A stretch of DNA of 64,000 nt from an uncultured Pelagibacteraceae bacterium (lineage in GTDB: Bacteria > Pseudomonadota > Alphaproteobacteria > Pelagibacterales > Pelagibacteraceae). Numbering within the stretch: the stretch's first letter is position 1; every line of letters begins with the position of its first letter. The notes under the pieces are model-generated. The model was not told the DNA's origin and ran no database searches. It saw only the letters and a list, made by a program, of their open reading frames with translations. Positions 45,969 to 54,788 of this stretch are shown one piece after another. The position numbers were made by a program, and so were the translations under genes. The stretch covers positions 41,610 to 105,609 of the forward strand of contig CACNWV010000002.1 of assembly GCA_902624195.1 (NCBI GenBank), given 5' to 3'.

Positions 45969-46700
45969 TCAAGCCATATACATTCCTCCGTTTACATGCA
46001 CTGTTTCACCATTAATATAATTTGCCAAATCAGAGGCTAAAAACGCTACACAATTTGAAACATCTTCACCAGTACCAAGATTTCCTGAAGGAATTTTACT
46101 AATCAAAGTTTTTTTAAATTCTTCACTGATTTTATCGGTCATTTCGGTTTTAATAAATCCTGGAGAGACACAATTTATATTTATATTTTTTTTTGCATAC
46201 TCAATTGCTAAACTTTTTGAAAAACCAATAATTCCAGCTTTTGAAGCTGAATAATTTGCTTGTCCCAAATTTCCAGTATGACCAACGATCGAGGTAATGT
46301 TAATTATTTTTCCATTTTTTCTTCTCAACATTTTTTTTATAGTATATTTGCACATCAAAAAGGTTGAAGTTAAGTTGATATCTAAAACTTTTTTCCAATT
46401 TTCTTCATTCAATCTTATTGATAAATTGTCTGAATTAATTCCTGCATTGTTTACTAATATATCTATTCCTTCCAATTTTTTTTCCACAGTATCAATAAAT
46501 TCTTCTATCTTATTATGATCATCTAATTGAAATTTTCCAACTTCAATATTGTTAAATCTTTTTTTGAGATTATTCAGTTTACTCTCATTTGTTCCTGTGG
46601 CATAAACCCTTGAGCCTAAATTATTAAATTTCTCTACAAGACAATTTCCTATTCCGCCGGTTGCTCCTGTAATTAGGATTTTTTTATTTTTTAAATTCAT
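45969..46700 (-). CDS. fabG: 3-oxoacyl-ACP reductase FabG
   Basis: NADPH-dependent reduction of 3-ketoacyl-ACP. The 243-residue short-chain dehydrogenase has the nucleotide site TGATGGIG (11-18) and NNAG near 84. The catalytic triad is Ser137, Tyr150 and Lys154 (YSASKAG), and the C-terminus is VHVNGGMYMA. It overlaps the fabD end by 17 bp. The setting supports FabG over other SDR enzymes. Confidence 0.96.
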   Translation of the reverse strand: MNLKNKKILITGATGGIGNCLVEKFNNLGSRVYATGTNESKLNNLKKRFNNIEVGKFQLDDHNKIEEFIDTVEKKLEGIDILVNNAGINSDNLSIRLNEENWKKVLDINLTSTFLMCKYTIKKMLRRKNGKIINITSIVGHTGNLGQANYSASKAGIIGFSKSLAIEYAKKNININCVSPGFIKTEMTDKISEEFKKTLISKIPSGNLGTGEDVSNCVAFLASDLANYINGETVHVNGGMYMA

Positions 46701-47625
46701 TTTCTAAATTTTTAATATCAGCAATTGAATTAATTGAAAAGCAATTTGCATTTCTAAGAGTTCTTTTCACCATTCCAGATAGAACTTTTCCTGGGCCTAT
46801 TTCAATAAAATTTGTAACACCGTTTTTGGACATAAGAATTATAGACTCACGCCATTTTACGGTAGAAAAAATTTGCTCATACAATAAGTCTTTTATTTTT
46901 TTTGAATCTTTTTCTGGTCTAGCATTAACGTTACTAACAATTTCATAATTCGGATTTTTAAAAAAAGTTTTATTAATTTTATCTTTCATAATATCAGCAG
47001 CGGGTTGCATTAAAGAGCAGTGGAATGGAGCGCTAACTTTTAAAGGAATGCATTTAATTTTATTCTCTTTTAGCTTTAACTGGAAACTATCAATGCTTTT
47101 TTTATCCCCGCTAATTATTGTTTGTCCTTCAGCATTATCATTCGCGATTTCACATACTCCAGTTTCTTTGTTTGTATTATTCATCAACTCCTTTATATCA
47201 TTAATTTTAGTTCCTAAAACTGCAATCATACTTCCTTTTCCTACTGGAACCGCATCTTGCATCGCTTTTCCTCTTTCATGTAACAAATAAACTGCATCTT
47301 CAAATTTAAGTGAACCAGCACAAACTAATGCGCTATATTCGCCTAATGAATGACCAGAAAAATATTTAAAAGGGCTAAAATCAAAATTAAAATTATTTTT
47401 TAAAACTGAAAAAATTGAATAACTTACAGTTAGAATAGCAGGTTGGGTGTTTTTAGTTAATCTTAATTCCTCTTCGGAACCTTCTAGAATTATTTTTGAT
47501 AACGAATAATTTAGTTTTTTATCTGCGTTTTTAAATATTTCTTTTACAATTTCAAATTCGTTATAAAATTCAGAGCCCATACCTACAATTTGAGATCCTT
47601 GCCCTGGAAATAATAAAGCGCTCAT
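46684..47625 (-). CDS. fabD: Malonyl-CoA:ACP transacylase FabD
   Basis: Loads malonyl groups onto ACP. The 313-residue enzyme begins ALLFPGQGSQIVGMG. The nucleophile Ser is in GHSLGEYSAL near residue 94. The active His is in VSAPFHCSLMQPA and the family end is FIEIGPGKVLSGMVKR. First gene of a fabD-fabG-acpP-gmk unit, diverging from rpsF across 103 bp. Confidence 0.96.
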   Translation of the reverse strand: MSALLFPGQGSQIVGMGSEFYNEFEIVKEIFKNADKKLNYSLSKIILEGSEEELRLTKNTQPAILTVSYSIFSVLKNNFNFDFSPFKYFSGHSLGEYSALVCAGSLKFEDAVYLLHERGKAMQDAVPVGKGSMIAVLGTKINDIKELMNNTNKETGVCEIANDNAEGQTIISGDKKSIDSFQLKLKENKIKCIPLKVSAPFHCSLMQPAADIMKDKINKTFFKNPNYEIVSNVNARPEKDSKKIKDLLYEQIFSTVKWRESIILMSKNGVTNFIEIGPGKVLSGMVKRTLRNANCFSINSIADIKNLENEFKK

Positions 47626-47655
47626 ATTATCTAATTTAATTAATAATTATTAGTA

Positions 47656-47683
47656 TTGATATAATCATTCATTATAGTATAAA
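47656..47683 (+). promoter_or_regulatory. Candidate sigma-70-type promoter of rpsF-rpsR-rplI
   Basis: TTGATA at 47656-47661 and TATAAA at 47678-47683 are separated by 16 bp, a good match to -35/-10 spacing. They sit 45 bp before the rpsF ATG in the divergent gap with fabD. In such AT-rich DNA chance matches are common, so confidence is modest. Confidence 0.35.
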
Positions 47684-47728
47684 CCATGCTTTGAAAATAA
47701 TAATTAAAACTTAATTTACATAAAAAAA

Positions 47729-48055
47729 ATGGCTTTTTACGAGAATACAATTGTAGCAAAACAAGACTTGGCGGAAAAAGAACTTAAATCTATAAAAGAT
47801 AAGTATAATGAGCTGATAAATAAGTCGTCTGGTAAAGTGATTAAAGTTGAGGAATGGGGTCTTATTAATTTAGCGAGTAAAATTAAAAATTATCAAAAAG
47901 GCTTTTTTATTCACTATAAGTTTGAAGGTGATAATAAAACTTTAAACGAAATCGAGAAAAAAATTCGAATTGACGGATCTATAATTCGTTATTTGACCGT
48001 AAAATATAAAAAATTAGATATTAAAAGCGAATATTTTAAAAAAGATAAAAAGTAG
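47729..48055 (+). CDS. rpsF: 30S ribosomal protein S6
   Basis: Small-subunit protein that binds with S18 to the 16S rRNA platform. It has 108 residues, beginning MAFYENTIVAKQDLAEKEL and containing VIKVEEWGLINLASKIKNYQKGFFIHYKF, typical of S6. It starts the rpsF-rpsR-rplI operon, and the gap to rpsR is 3 bp. Confidence 0.97.
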   Translation: MAFYENTIVAKQDLAEKELKSIKDKYNELINKSSGKVIKVEEWGLINLASKIKNYQKGFFIHYKFEGDNKTLNEIEKKIRIDGSIIRYLTVKYKKLDIKSEYFKKDKK

Positions 48056-48058
48056 GTA

Positions 48059-48331
48059 ATGAAGCGAAAAAATAAAAAGTTCCAAAGAAAAGGTTCAAGC
48101 TCATTAAATAAACTGAGTTTGTTTCAAAAAATTGATGGAAAGTTTCAAAAAAAATGTCCATTGTCCACGAAAAATGCCCCTGTCATAGATTATAAAAACG
48201 TCGGACTTCTAAGAAAATATATAACTGACAACGGTAAAATTGTATCTTCCAAGATTAGTTCTGTTTCATTTAATAAGCAAAAAAAATTAACTAAAGAAAT
48301 AAAAAAAGCTAAAATTTTAGGGTTACTTTAA
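48059..48331 (+). CDS. rpsR: 30S ribosomal protein S18
   Basis: Partner of S6. The 90-residue protein carries the S18 core [49 protein letters not shown] slightly longer basic N-terminus contains one Cys (KKCPLS). The start follows rpsF by 3 bp, with the one-base gap to rplI behind it. The N-terminal zinc-ribbon Cys set of some S18 forms is absent. Confidence 0.96.
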   Translation: MKRKNKKFQRKGSSSLNKLSLFQKIDGKFQKKCPLSTKNAPVIDYKNVGLLRKYITDNGKIVSSKISSVSFNKQKKLTKEIKKAKILGLL

Positions 48332-48332
48332 T

Positions 48333-48788
48333 ATGGAACTTATTTTATTAGAAAACATTTTAAATCTTGGAAACATAGGTGATAAAGTTAAAGTAAAAAA
48401 TGGATACGGAAGAAACTACCTTTTAAAACAAGGGAAAGCTTTAAGATTTAATAAAGAAAATCAAAGTTATGTTGAAAAGAAAAAAGATGAGTTAAACAAA
48501 AAAAATGTAGAGATAAAAAATAAATTTAAGGAAATATCTAAATTAGTTAATAAAAAAGTTTTTATTTTTAAAAGAGAAAGTAAAGAAAATGGTGAATTGT
48601 ATGGGTCTATTAAGCCTAAAGAAATTACTAATTTGATTAAAGAAGAAGTTAAAGCTGATGTAAGCCCTTCTCAAATAATTCTAAAAGATGAACTAAATAA
48701 AGTGGGCACTTTTAATGCTAGTATCAACTTCCATTCAGAGGTAAAAGCAATTATTTCGATAAAGATTGATAAAATACAATCTAAATAA
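48333..48788 (+). CDS. rplI: 50S ribosomal protein L9
   Basis: Two-domain L9 of 151 residues. The N-terminal domain is [32 protein letters not shown] long central helix follows, then a C-terminal domain with [16 protein letters not shown]. The last gene of the ribosomal unit; a 75 bp gap follows before dnaB. Confidence 0.97.
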   Translation: MELILLENILNLGNIGDKVKVKNGYGRNYLLKQGKALRFNKENQSYVEKKKDELNKKNVEIKNKFKEISKLVNKKVFIFKRESKENGELYGSIKPKEITNLIKEEVKADVSPSQIILKDELNKVGTFNASINFHSEVKAIISIKIDKIQSK

Positions 48789-48863
48789 CTTTTCCACAGA
48801 TACTCTGAAATAGTGAGTAACTTTTTTCTTTAACCAGATAGGGTTTTAAATACTATCCATATT

Positions 48864-50291
48864 GTGAAAGAAACAAGCCTAATACATCAAGGAATAAAAG
48901 ACAAACAACCTTCAAACTTAGAAGCGGAACAGGCGCTTCTTGGATCAATAATGGTAAATAATGATATAATTGATGAAGTTTCAACAATTGTTTCGTCATC
49001 AATTTTTTACGACCCAGCGCATATCAAAATATATGAGGTGATTGAAAGTTTAAATAATAAAGGGATGATCGCAAATCCAATTACTTTAAAAAATTATTTT
49101 GAAAAAGATAACATGTTAAGTGAAGTTGGAGGTACAGAATATTTAGTAAAACTAACAAGATTTTCTAGCTCTACTAAGCAAGCAATTGACTATGCCAAAA
49201 TTGTGCACGAAATGTATTTAAGAAGAGAGTTAGTATTGATCTCTAGCAAATTATCTTCGGATACTATTAACGCTTCATCACAAGAACAAAATGCTGAAAG
49301 AATTATTGAAGATACAGAAAGATCTCTTTTTGATTTAGCTGAGAGAGGAAGTTTTTCTCAATCATTTTTAAAATTTAACCATGCATTAGATCAAACTATT
49401 GAAATGGCTACTCAAGCTATGCAAAGTGATCAAGGTGTCGTAGGTGTTCCTACAGGTCTAACAGATTTAGATGAAAAATTAGGTGGATTACATAAATCTG
49501 ATTTAATAATTTTAGCTGGAAGACCTTCGATGGGTAAAACCGCTTTAGCAACTAATATAGCATATAATGCGGCTCAAAATATTTTAAATCGTCAAGAAAA
49601 ATCTTCTGTGGCATTTTTCTCTTTGGAAATGTCTTCTGAACAACTATCAACGAGAATTTTATCTGAGCAAGCAAAAATCAAATCAGATGATATCAGAAGA
49701 GGAAAAGTAACTGAGGAAGAAATCAATAGATATATTGAGACTTCAAGAAATATTTATAATTTACCCTTGTATATCGATGAGACCCCAGCAATAACTATTG
49801 CAACTTTGTGTAATAGGGCTAGGCGTATAAAACGATTATTTGGTTTAAGTTTAGTTGTGGTAGATTATATTCAGTTGATGAGATCAAACTTAAATAAAAA
49901 TGAAGGAAGAGTTCAAGAAATTTCAGAAATAACTCAAGGCTTAAAGGCTTTGGCGAAAGAATTATCTGTACCTGTTTTAGCTTTATCACAACTTTCAAGG
50001 GCAGTAGAGCAAAGAGATGATAAACAGCCACAGTTAGCAGATCTTAGAGAATCTGGGTCGATTGAACAAGATGCTGATGTTGTAATGTTCGTATTTAGAG
50101 AGTCATATTACTTAGAGAGAAAACAACCGAAATTGGGGTCTATTGAACATGCAGAATGGCAGTCAAAAATGAACGATGTTAATGGTCTTGCTGATATCAT
50201 TTTGGGTAAGCAAAGACATGGTCCTACGGGAACAATCAAAGTTGAGTTTGAGGGAATTTACACGAAATTTAAAGATTTATCTAAAAATTAG
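48864..50291 (+). CDS. dnaB: Replicative DNA helicase DnaB
   Basis: Hexameric 5'-3' helicase that leads the replication fork. The 475-residue protein has an N-terminal collar domain (PSNLEAEQALLGSIMVNNDIIDEV) and a RecA-like domain with GRPSMGKTALATNIA, FSLEMSSEQL, VVDYIQLM and LSQLSRAVEQR. The start is GTG at 48864; no ATG lies at a suitable place. No intein is present. A DnaA-box-like TTTTCCACA lies just upstream at 48790-48798. Confidence 0.97.
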   Translation: MKETSLIHQGIKDKQPSNLEAEQALLGSIMVNNDIIDEVSTIVSSSIFYDPAHIKIYEVIESLNNKGMIANPITLKNYFEKDNMLSEVGGTEYLVKLTRFSSSTKQAIDYAKIVHEMYLRRELVLISSKLSSDTINASSQEQNAERIIEDTERSLFDLAERGSFSQSFLKFNHALDQTIEMATQAMQSDQGVVGVPTGLTDLDEKLGGLHKSDLIILAGRPSMGKTALATNIAYNAAQNILNRQEKSSVAFFSLEMSSEQLSTRILSEQAKIKSDDIRRGKVTEEEINRYIETSRNIYNLPLYIDETPAITIATLCNRARRIKRLFGLSLVVVDYIQLMRSNLNKNEGRVQEISEITQGLKALAKELSVPVLALSQLSRAVEQRDDKQPQLADLRESGSIEQDADVVMFVFRESYYLERKQPKLGSIEHAEWQSKMNDVNGLADIILGKQRHGPTGTIKVEFEGIYTKFKDLSKN

Positions 50292-50344
50292 AGCCAGTTT
50301 TTTCTTTAGTTATAAATAAATTAAGATATATCTGAAATATCTCA

Positions 50345-52813
50345 ATGTTGTCTTATATTTATAAAAAATTTGTAATAGATTTTTCGAAATTAACAATATT
50401 TTTATTAGCCTGTATTATATTTTTTTCAATTTACCAAGCAAAAAACTTCAATTTAGATGCTTCATCTGATGCTCTTCTATTGGAGGGAGACAAAGATTTA
50501 AAATACTTAAGAGAAATTAATGAAAGATATGGATCTAAAGATTTTTTGGTACTTACTTATACACCGGTATCTAGTTTTATTGATAAGGAAACTATTCTAA
50601 ATTTACAATTACTGAAATCGAAAATTGAAAAATTAACGTGGGTAGACAAAGTTGTAACAATTATAGATGTGCCGTTATTAAAAAGCACTGACGAAAACTT
50701 GATGGATAGATTAAAGAATTATAAGACATTATCTTATCCTGAAATTGATAGAAAAAGAGGTTTTGAGGAAATTGTTAATAGTCCAATTTATAAAAATTAT
50801 GTTATCAGCGAAGATGGTAAAACTTCAGGTATAGTTGTTTATTTGAAGAAAGACGAAAGACTAGCTGAGTATATCAAGATAAAGGATAAATACTATGATC
50901 AATCTATCGAAACTGGTCTAAACAAAGAAGAACAAATTAATTATAAAAATTTTCTTAAAGAGTATGAAAAGTACAAAAATCTTTACAATACTAGAAATCA
51001 CCAAAATATTAATGAAATAAGAGACGTTATAAATAAATACGGTGAAAATGCAAAAATTCACTTAGGTGGTATCCCAATGATATCTGATGATATGATGGGT
51101 TTTATTAAAAGTGATATTGTCGTTTTTGGTTTCGGAGTTTTTGCTTTTATAATTTTAACTCTTTGGTTTATTTTCAAAAATATCAAATGGGTGTTTATGC
51201 CTCTATTAGGATGCATGACATCAGTCATTATTATGATCGGATTGTTAGGTTTTATTGGGTGGAAGGTTACAGTTATCTCATCAAATTTTATAGCACTGAT
51301 GCTTATACTGAATATGGCGATGAATATTCATTTAACAGTCAGATTTTTACAAATCAAAAAAGAATTTCCAAATTTATCAAAAAATGAAGCTGTGCTAGAG
51401 GCAAGTAAAAAAATGATGCTACCAATTTTTTATTCTGTATTAACTACTGTATGTGCTTTTTTATCTTTAATTTTTAGCGGCATAAAACCAATTATCGATT
51501 TCGGATGGATGATGACATTAGGTCTTTTAGTATCATTATTAGTAACATTTTTACTTGTTCCATCTTTATTAAATATTTTTTCGAAGGAAAGTGAAATCAA
51601 TATTAAAAATACAGAAAAGTCTTTTATTACATCTACTTTAGGCTCTGTTGCAAAAAAAAGTCGTATCTTACTTTTTGGTTTGACTGGGATAGTTATTATT
51701 GCGAGCATAATTGGAATTTCAAAATTAGAAGTAGAAAATAGCTTTATAAATTATTTTAATAAGGAAACAGAAATTTATAAAGGAATGAAGAAAATTGATG
51801 AAGAATTAGGAGGAACAACTCCCTTAGAAATCATTATAAAATTTCCCCAAATGAAAAAAGAGCAGACTGATGATGAATTCTCCGAGTGGGAAGAAGACAC
51901 TCAAGATAATGAAGATAAATCGAAATATTGGTTTACTAGAGATAAAATGGATAAAATTTTAAAAGTTCACGATTATTTAGACTCACTTCCAGAAATAGGA
52001 AAAGTTTTATCATTTGGTTCGATTTTGAGAGTAGCTGAAGATTTAAATAAAAAACAACTTCAAAGTTTGGAAATTGCTGTTCTTCATAGTAAAATTCCTG
52101 AAGAAATAAAACAAGAAATTGTCTCTCCTTATATTTCAGTTGAAAAAAATGAAGCTAGAATATCAGTTAGAATTAAAGACTCTTTGAAAAATCTGAGGAG
52201 AAATGAGCTCATAAACAAAATCAATGCTGATCTAGAAAATGATTTAGGATTTAGTAAAGACGAATTTAAATTAACCGGAGTATTAATTTTATTTAACAAT
52301 TTACTTCAAAGTTTATTTAAATCTCAAATTCTTACCTTAGGAGTGGTAATGTTAGGTATATTTGCAATGTTTTTAATATTGTTCAGGAATACCACTCTGT
52401 CGGTAATAGGAGTGGTTCCTAATTTTATTGCTGCTTTTTTCATATTAGGGATAATTGGGTTAATGAAAATTCCTTTGGATATGATGACTATTACAATTGC
52501 AGCTATAACTATTGGCATAGCTGTAGATAATAGCATTCATTATATTTATAGATTTAGAGAGGAATTTAAAATAATTAAAAACTATAATAAAACATTGGAT
52601 AAATGTCACAACACTGTTGGTGTTGCAATTTTAAATACTTCTTTGACCATAGTTTTTGGATTTTCGATTCTAGTATTATCAAACTTTATTCCAACCATAT
52701 ATTTTGGTTTTTTTACTGGTATAGCGATGTTGTTAGCCATGATATCAGTATTGACTTTACTTCCTAAGTTATTGTTAATTTATAAACCCTTCGGTGAGGA
52801 AGTTCAAAGTTAA
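50345..52813 (+). CDS. RND/MMPL-superfamily membrane exporter
   Basis: An 822-residue protein with the RND layout. One helix at about 17-33 is followed by a soluble loop (about 35-255), five helices (about 258-405) with a sterol-sensing-like region, and a single helix near 440. A second soluble loop and five C-terminal helices end in LLPKLLLIYKPFGEE. The hydrophobic AITIGIAVDNSIHYIYRF segment carries the typical Asp. Relatives include predicted lipid or hopanoid exporters, but substrate cannot be read here. It occupies the place usually held by alr and radA between dnaB and cvpA. cvpA starts immediately after its stop. Confidence 0.8.
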   Translation: MLSYIYKKFVIDFSKLTIFLLACIIFFSIYQAKNFNLDASSDALLLEGDKDLKYLREINERYGSKDFLVLTYTPVSSFIDKETILNLQLLKSKIEKLTWVDKVVTIIDVPLLKSTDENLMDRLKNYKTLSYPEIDRKRGFEEIVNSPIYKNYVISEDGKTSGIVVYLKKDERLAEYIKIKDKYYDQSIETGLNKEEQINYKNFLKEYEKYKNLYNTRNHQNINEIRDVINKYGENAKIHLGGIPMISDDMMGFIKSDIVVFGFGVFAFIILTLWFIFKNIKWVFMPLLGCMTSVIIMIGLLGFIGWKVTVISSNFIALMLILNMAMNIHLTVRFLQIKKEFPNLSKNEAVLEASKKMMLPIFYSVLTTVCAFLSLIFSGIKPIIDFGWMMTLGLLVSLLVTFLLVPSLLNIFSKESEINIKNTEKSFITSTLGSVAKKSRILLFGLTGIVIIASIIGISKLEVENSFINYFNKETEIYKGMKKIDEELGGTTPLEIIIKFPQMKKEQTDDEFSEWEEDTQDNEDKSKYWFTRDKMDKILKVHDYLDSLPEIGKVLSFGSILRVAEDLNKKQLQSLEIAVLHSKIPEEIKQEIVSPYISVEKNEARISVRIKDSLKNLRRNELINKINADLENDLGFSKDEFKLTGVLILFNNLLQSLFKSQILTLGVVMLGIFAMFLILFRNTTLSVIGVVPNFIAAFFILGIIGLMKIPLDMMTITIAAITIGIAVDNSIHYIYRFREEFKIIKNYNKTLDKCHNTVGVAILNTSLTIVFGFSILVLSNFIPTIYFGFFTGIAMLLAMISVLTLLPKLLLIYKPFGEEVQS

Positions 52814-53350
52814 ATGATCAATAATGTATTTAATAATATTAATTTGTTCGATATATCGGTTTTGTTGATCTTAATTTTTTTTATAATACAATGTACCTTA
52901 AAAGGATTTTCTTTAAGTTTAATTTCTTTTATGAAGTGGGTTGTGTCTACAATAGTAACTATAATTTTAGTGCCTAAACTTCAACCTGCAGTAAGTGATT
53001 ATATTGAGTCAGATTTCGTAAATAATGTAGGTCTCGGAGTTGTAATTTTTATTTTTACTCTTTTTTTTACAATAATTTTTGGCAGAGCTCTCGGTAGAGC
53101 TGTAACTTGGACAGGAGTAGGATCAATAGATAAATCTTTTGGTCTGTTATTTGGTATTTTTAAAGGTTATGTTGTTAGTGTTTGTTTATTTTCAATATTA
53201 AATTGGTTTTATCCTTACAAGAATTGGGGTATATCAGCTGATAAAGCTATATCATTTAATTTGGTATATAAAGGAAGTGTAATTTTAATTGAGGAGTTTC
53301 CCTCAAGTAAAGATTTTATTGATACGAAAGAGAAAATTGAAAAGATCTAA
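52814..53350 (+). CDS. cvpA: CvpA-family membrane protein
   Basis: An inner-membrane protein of 178 residues with four hydrophobic segments (about 14-32, 36-52, 68-90, 104-126). It contains the family-typical FGRALGRAVTWTGVGSIDKSFGLLFGIFKGYVVSVCLF. E. coli CvpA is needed for colicin V production and envelope stress resistance; the molecular role is unsettled. The gene precedes purF as in most proteobacteria and overlaps it by 14 bp. Confidence 0.88.
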   Translation: MINNVFNNINLFDISVLLILIFFIIQCTLKGFSLSLISFMKWVVSTIVTIILVPKLQPAVSDYIESDFVNNVGLGVVIFIFTLFFTIIFGRALGRAVTWTGVGSIDKSFGLLFGIFKGYVVSVCLFSILNWFYPYKNWGISADKAISFNLVYKGSVILIEEFPSSKDFIDTKEKIEKI

Positions 53351-54788
53351 ATTAGATAAACTAAGAGAAGAATGTGGAATTTTCGGAATATCCAACCACG
53401 AAGACGCTGCTGCATTAGTTGCTTTAGGTTTGCACGCTTTACAACATAGAGGACAAGAAGGATGTGGAATTGTTTCATTTGACGGAAAGAATTATCATTC
53501 AGAAAAAAGACAAGGTTTAGTTGGAGATCATTTTACAAATCAAGAAACTTTGAAAAGACTGCCTGGTTCTTTTGCAATTGGACACAATAGATACTCAACA
53601 ACTGGTGAAACATCTTTAAGAAATATTCAACCTTTTTTTGCTGATTTATATATGGGTGGTGTAAGCGTAGCTCACAATGGGAACCTTACAAATGCATTGT
53701 TATTGAGAGAGACGCTTGTGAAAGATGGAGCAATTTTCAGGACTACAAGCGACACTGAGACAATAGTCCAGTTAGTAGCAAAATCAAAAAGAGAGAAATT
53801 TTTAGATAAATTAATAGATGCTCTATTTCAAATTCAAGGTGGATATTCACTAATTTTAATGACAAATAAAAAATTAGTTGGAGTTAGGGATCCTTTTGGT
53901 ATTAGACCTTTAGTTATTGGTAAGTTGAAAAATTCATTTATATTTGCCTCTGAAACTTGTGCTTTAGATATTGTTGGAGCTTCCTACGTAAGAGATGTCG
54001 AAAATGGGGAGATTGTAATAATCGAAGACAACAAAATTAAAAGTATTAAACCTTTTCCCAAACAAAAGCCTAGACCTTGCGTCTTCGAATATATTTATTT
54101 TGCGAGGCCAGATAGTCTTATCAATGGAAAATGTGCATATGAATATAGAAAAAATCTAGGACTTGAGCTTGCAAAAGAGACTGATTTAGATGCTGACATG
54201 GTTGTGCCCGTCCCCGACTCAGGCGTGCCCGCAGCTTTGGGTTTTGCACAAAAATCGAAAAAACCTTTCGAATTAGGTTTAATTAGAAATCATTACGTTG
54301 GAAGAACATTTATTGAGCCAACACAAAGTATAAGAAGTTTAGGTGTAAAATTAAAGTTAAGCTCCACTAAGACCATAGTAAAAGATAAATGTATCATATT
54401 AATTGATGACTCTTTAGTAAGAGGAACAACTTGTCACAAAATTGTTAAAATGCTTTACGAAAGTGGAGCAAAGGAAGTACACGTAAGAATAGCTTGCCCA
54501 GAGATAAAATATCCAGATTTTTATGGTGTAGATATGCCTACTAAAGAGGAACTGTTAGCACATGAAAAAAATTTAGATGAAATGTGTGAATATATAAAAG
54601 CTAAAACTTTAAAGTTTTTAAGTTTAAATGGTCTTTATAGGGCACTTACAGGCTCAATTAGAAATTCAAATTATCCGCAATTTAGCGATCATTATTTTAC
54701 CGGAGAATATCCAATAAAACCCTCAGATAAGTTAAAAGGTCTTAAGATTAAGCAATTATCTTTACTGAGTGGAAAGTCAAATAATTAA
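53337..54788 (+). CDS. purF: Amidophosphoribosyltransferase PurF
   Basis: First committed step of purine synthesis (PRPP plus glutamine to phosphoribosylamine). The glutaminase Cys is in LREECGIFGI. Other motifs are GLHALQHRGQEGCGIV, GHNRYSTTGE, VAHNGNLTNA, TSDTETIVQL, VVPVPDSGVPAALGFA and the PRPP loop IILIDDSLVRGTT. There is no ATG before the catalytic Cys. The TTG at 53337 gives 483 residues with Cys13 after a 12-residue leader; another TTG at 53289 lies deeper in cvpA. The C-terminal CxxC of Fe-S-containing PurF is absent (QFSDHYFTGEYP). Confidence 0.95.
   Translation: MKRSKLDKLREECGIFGISNHEDAAALVALGLHALQHRGQEGCGIVSFDGKNYHSEKRQGLVGDHFTNQETLKRLPGSFAIGHNRYSTTGETSLRNIQPFFADLYMGGVSVAHNGNLTNALLLRETLVKDGAIFRTTSDTETIVQLVAKSKREKFLDKLIDALFQIQGGYSLILMTNKKLVGVRDPFGIRPLVIGKLKNSFIFASETCALDIVGASYVRDVENGEIVIIEDNKIKSIKPFPKQKPRPCVFEYIYFARPDSLINGKCAYEYRKNLGLELAKETDLDADMVVPVPDSGVPAALGFAQKSKKPFELGLIRNHYVGRTFIEPTQSIRSLGVKLKLSSTKTIVKDKCIILIDDSLVRGTTCHKIVKMLYESGAKEVHVRIACPEIKYPDFYGVDMPTKEELLAHEKNLDEMCEYIKAKTLKFLSLNGLYRALTGSIRNSNYPQFSDHYFTGEYPIKPSDKLKGLKIKQLSLLSGKSNN

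Noticed and set aside
48800..48830. Rho-independent terminator after rplI
   Set aside because: A 4 bp ACTC/GAGT stem followed by T-rich sequence is too weak to call in this base composition.
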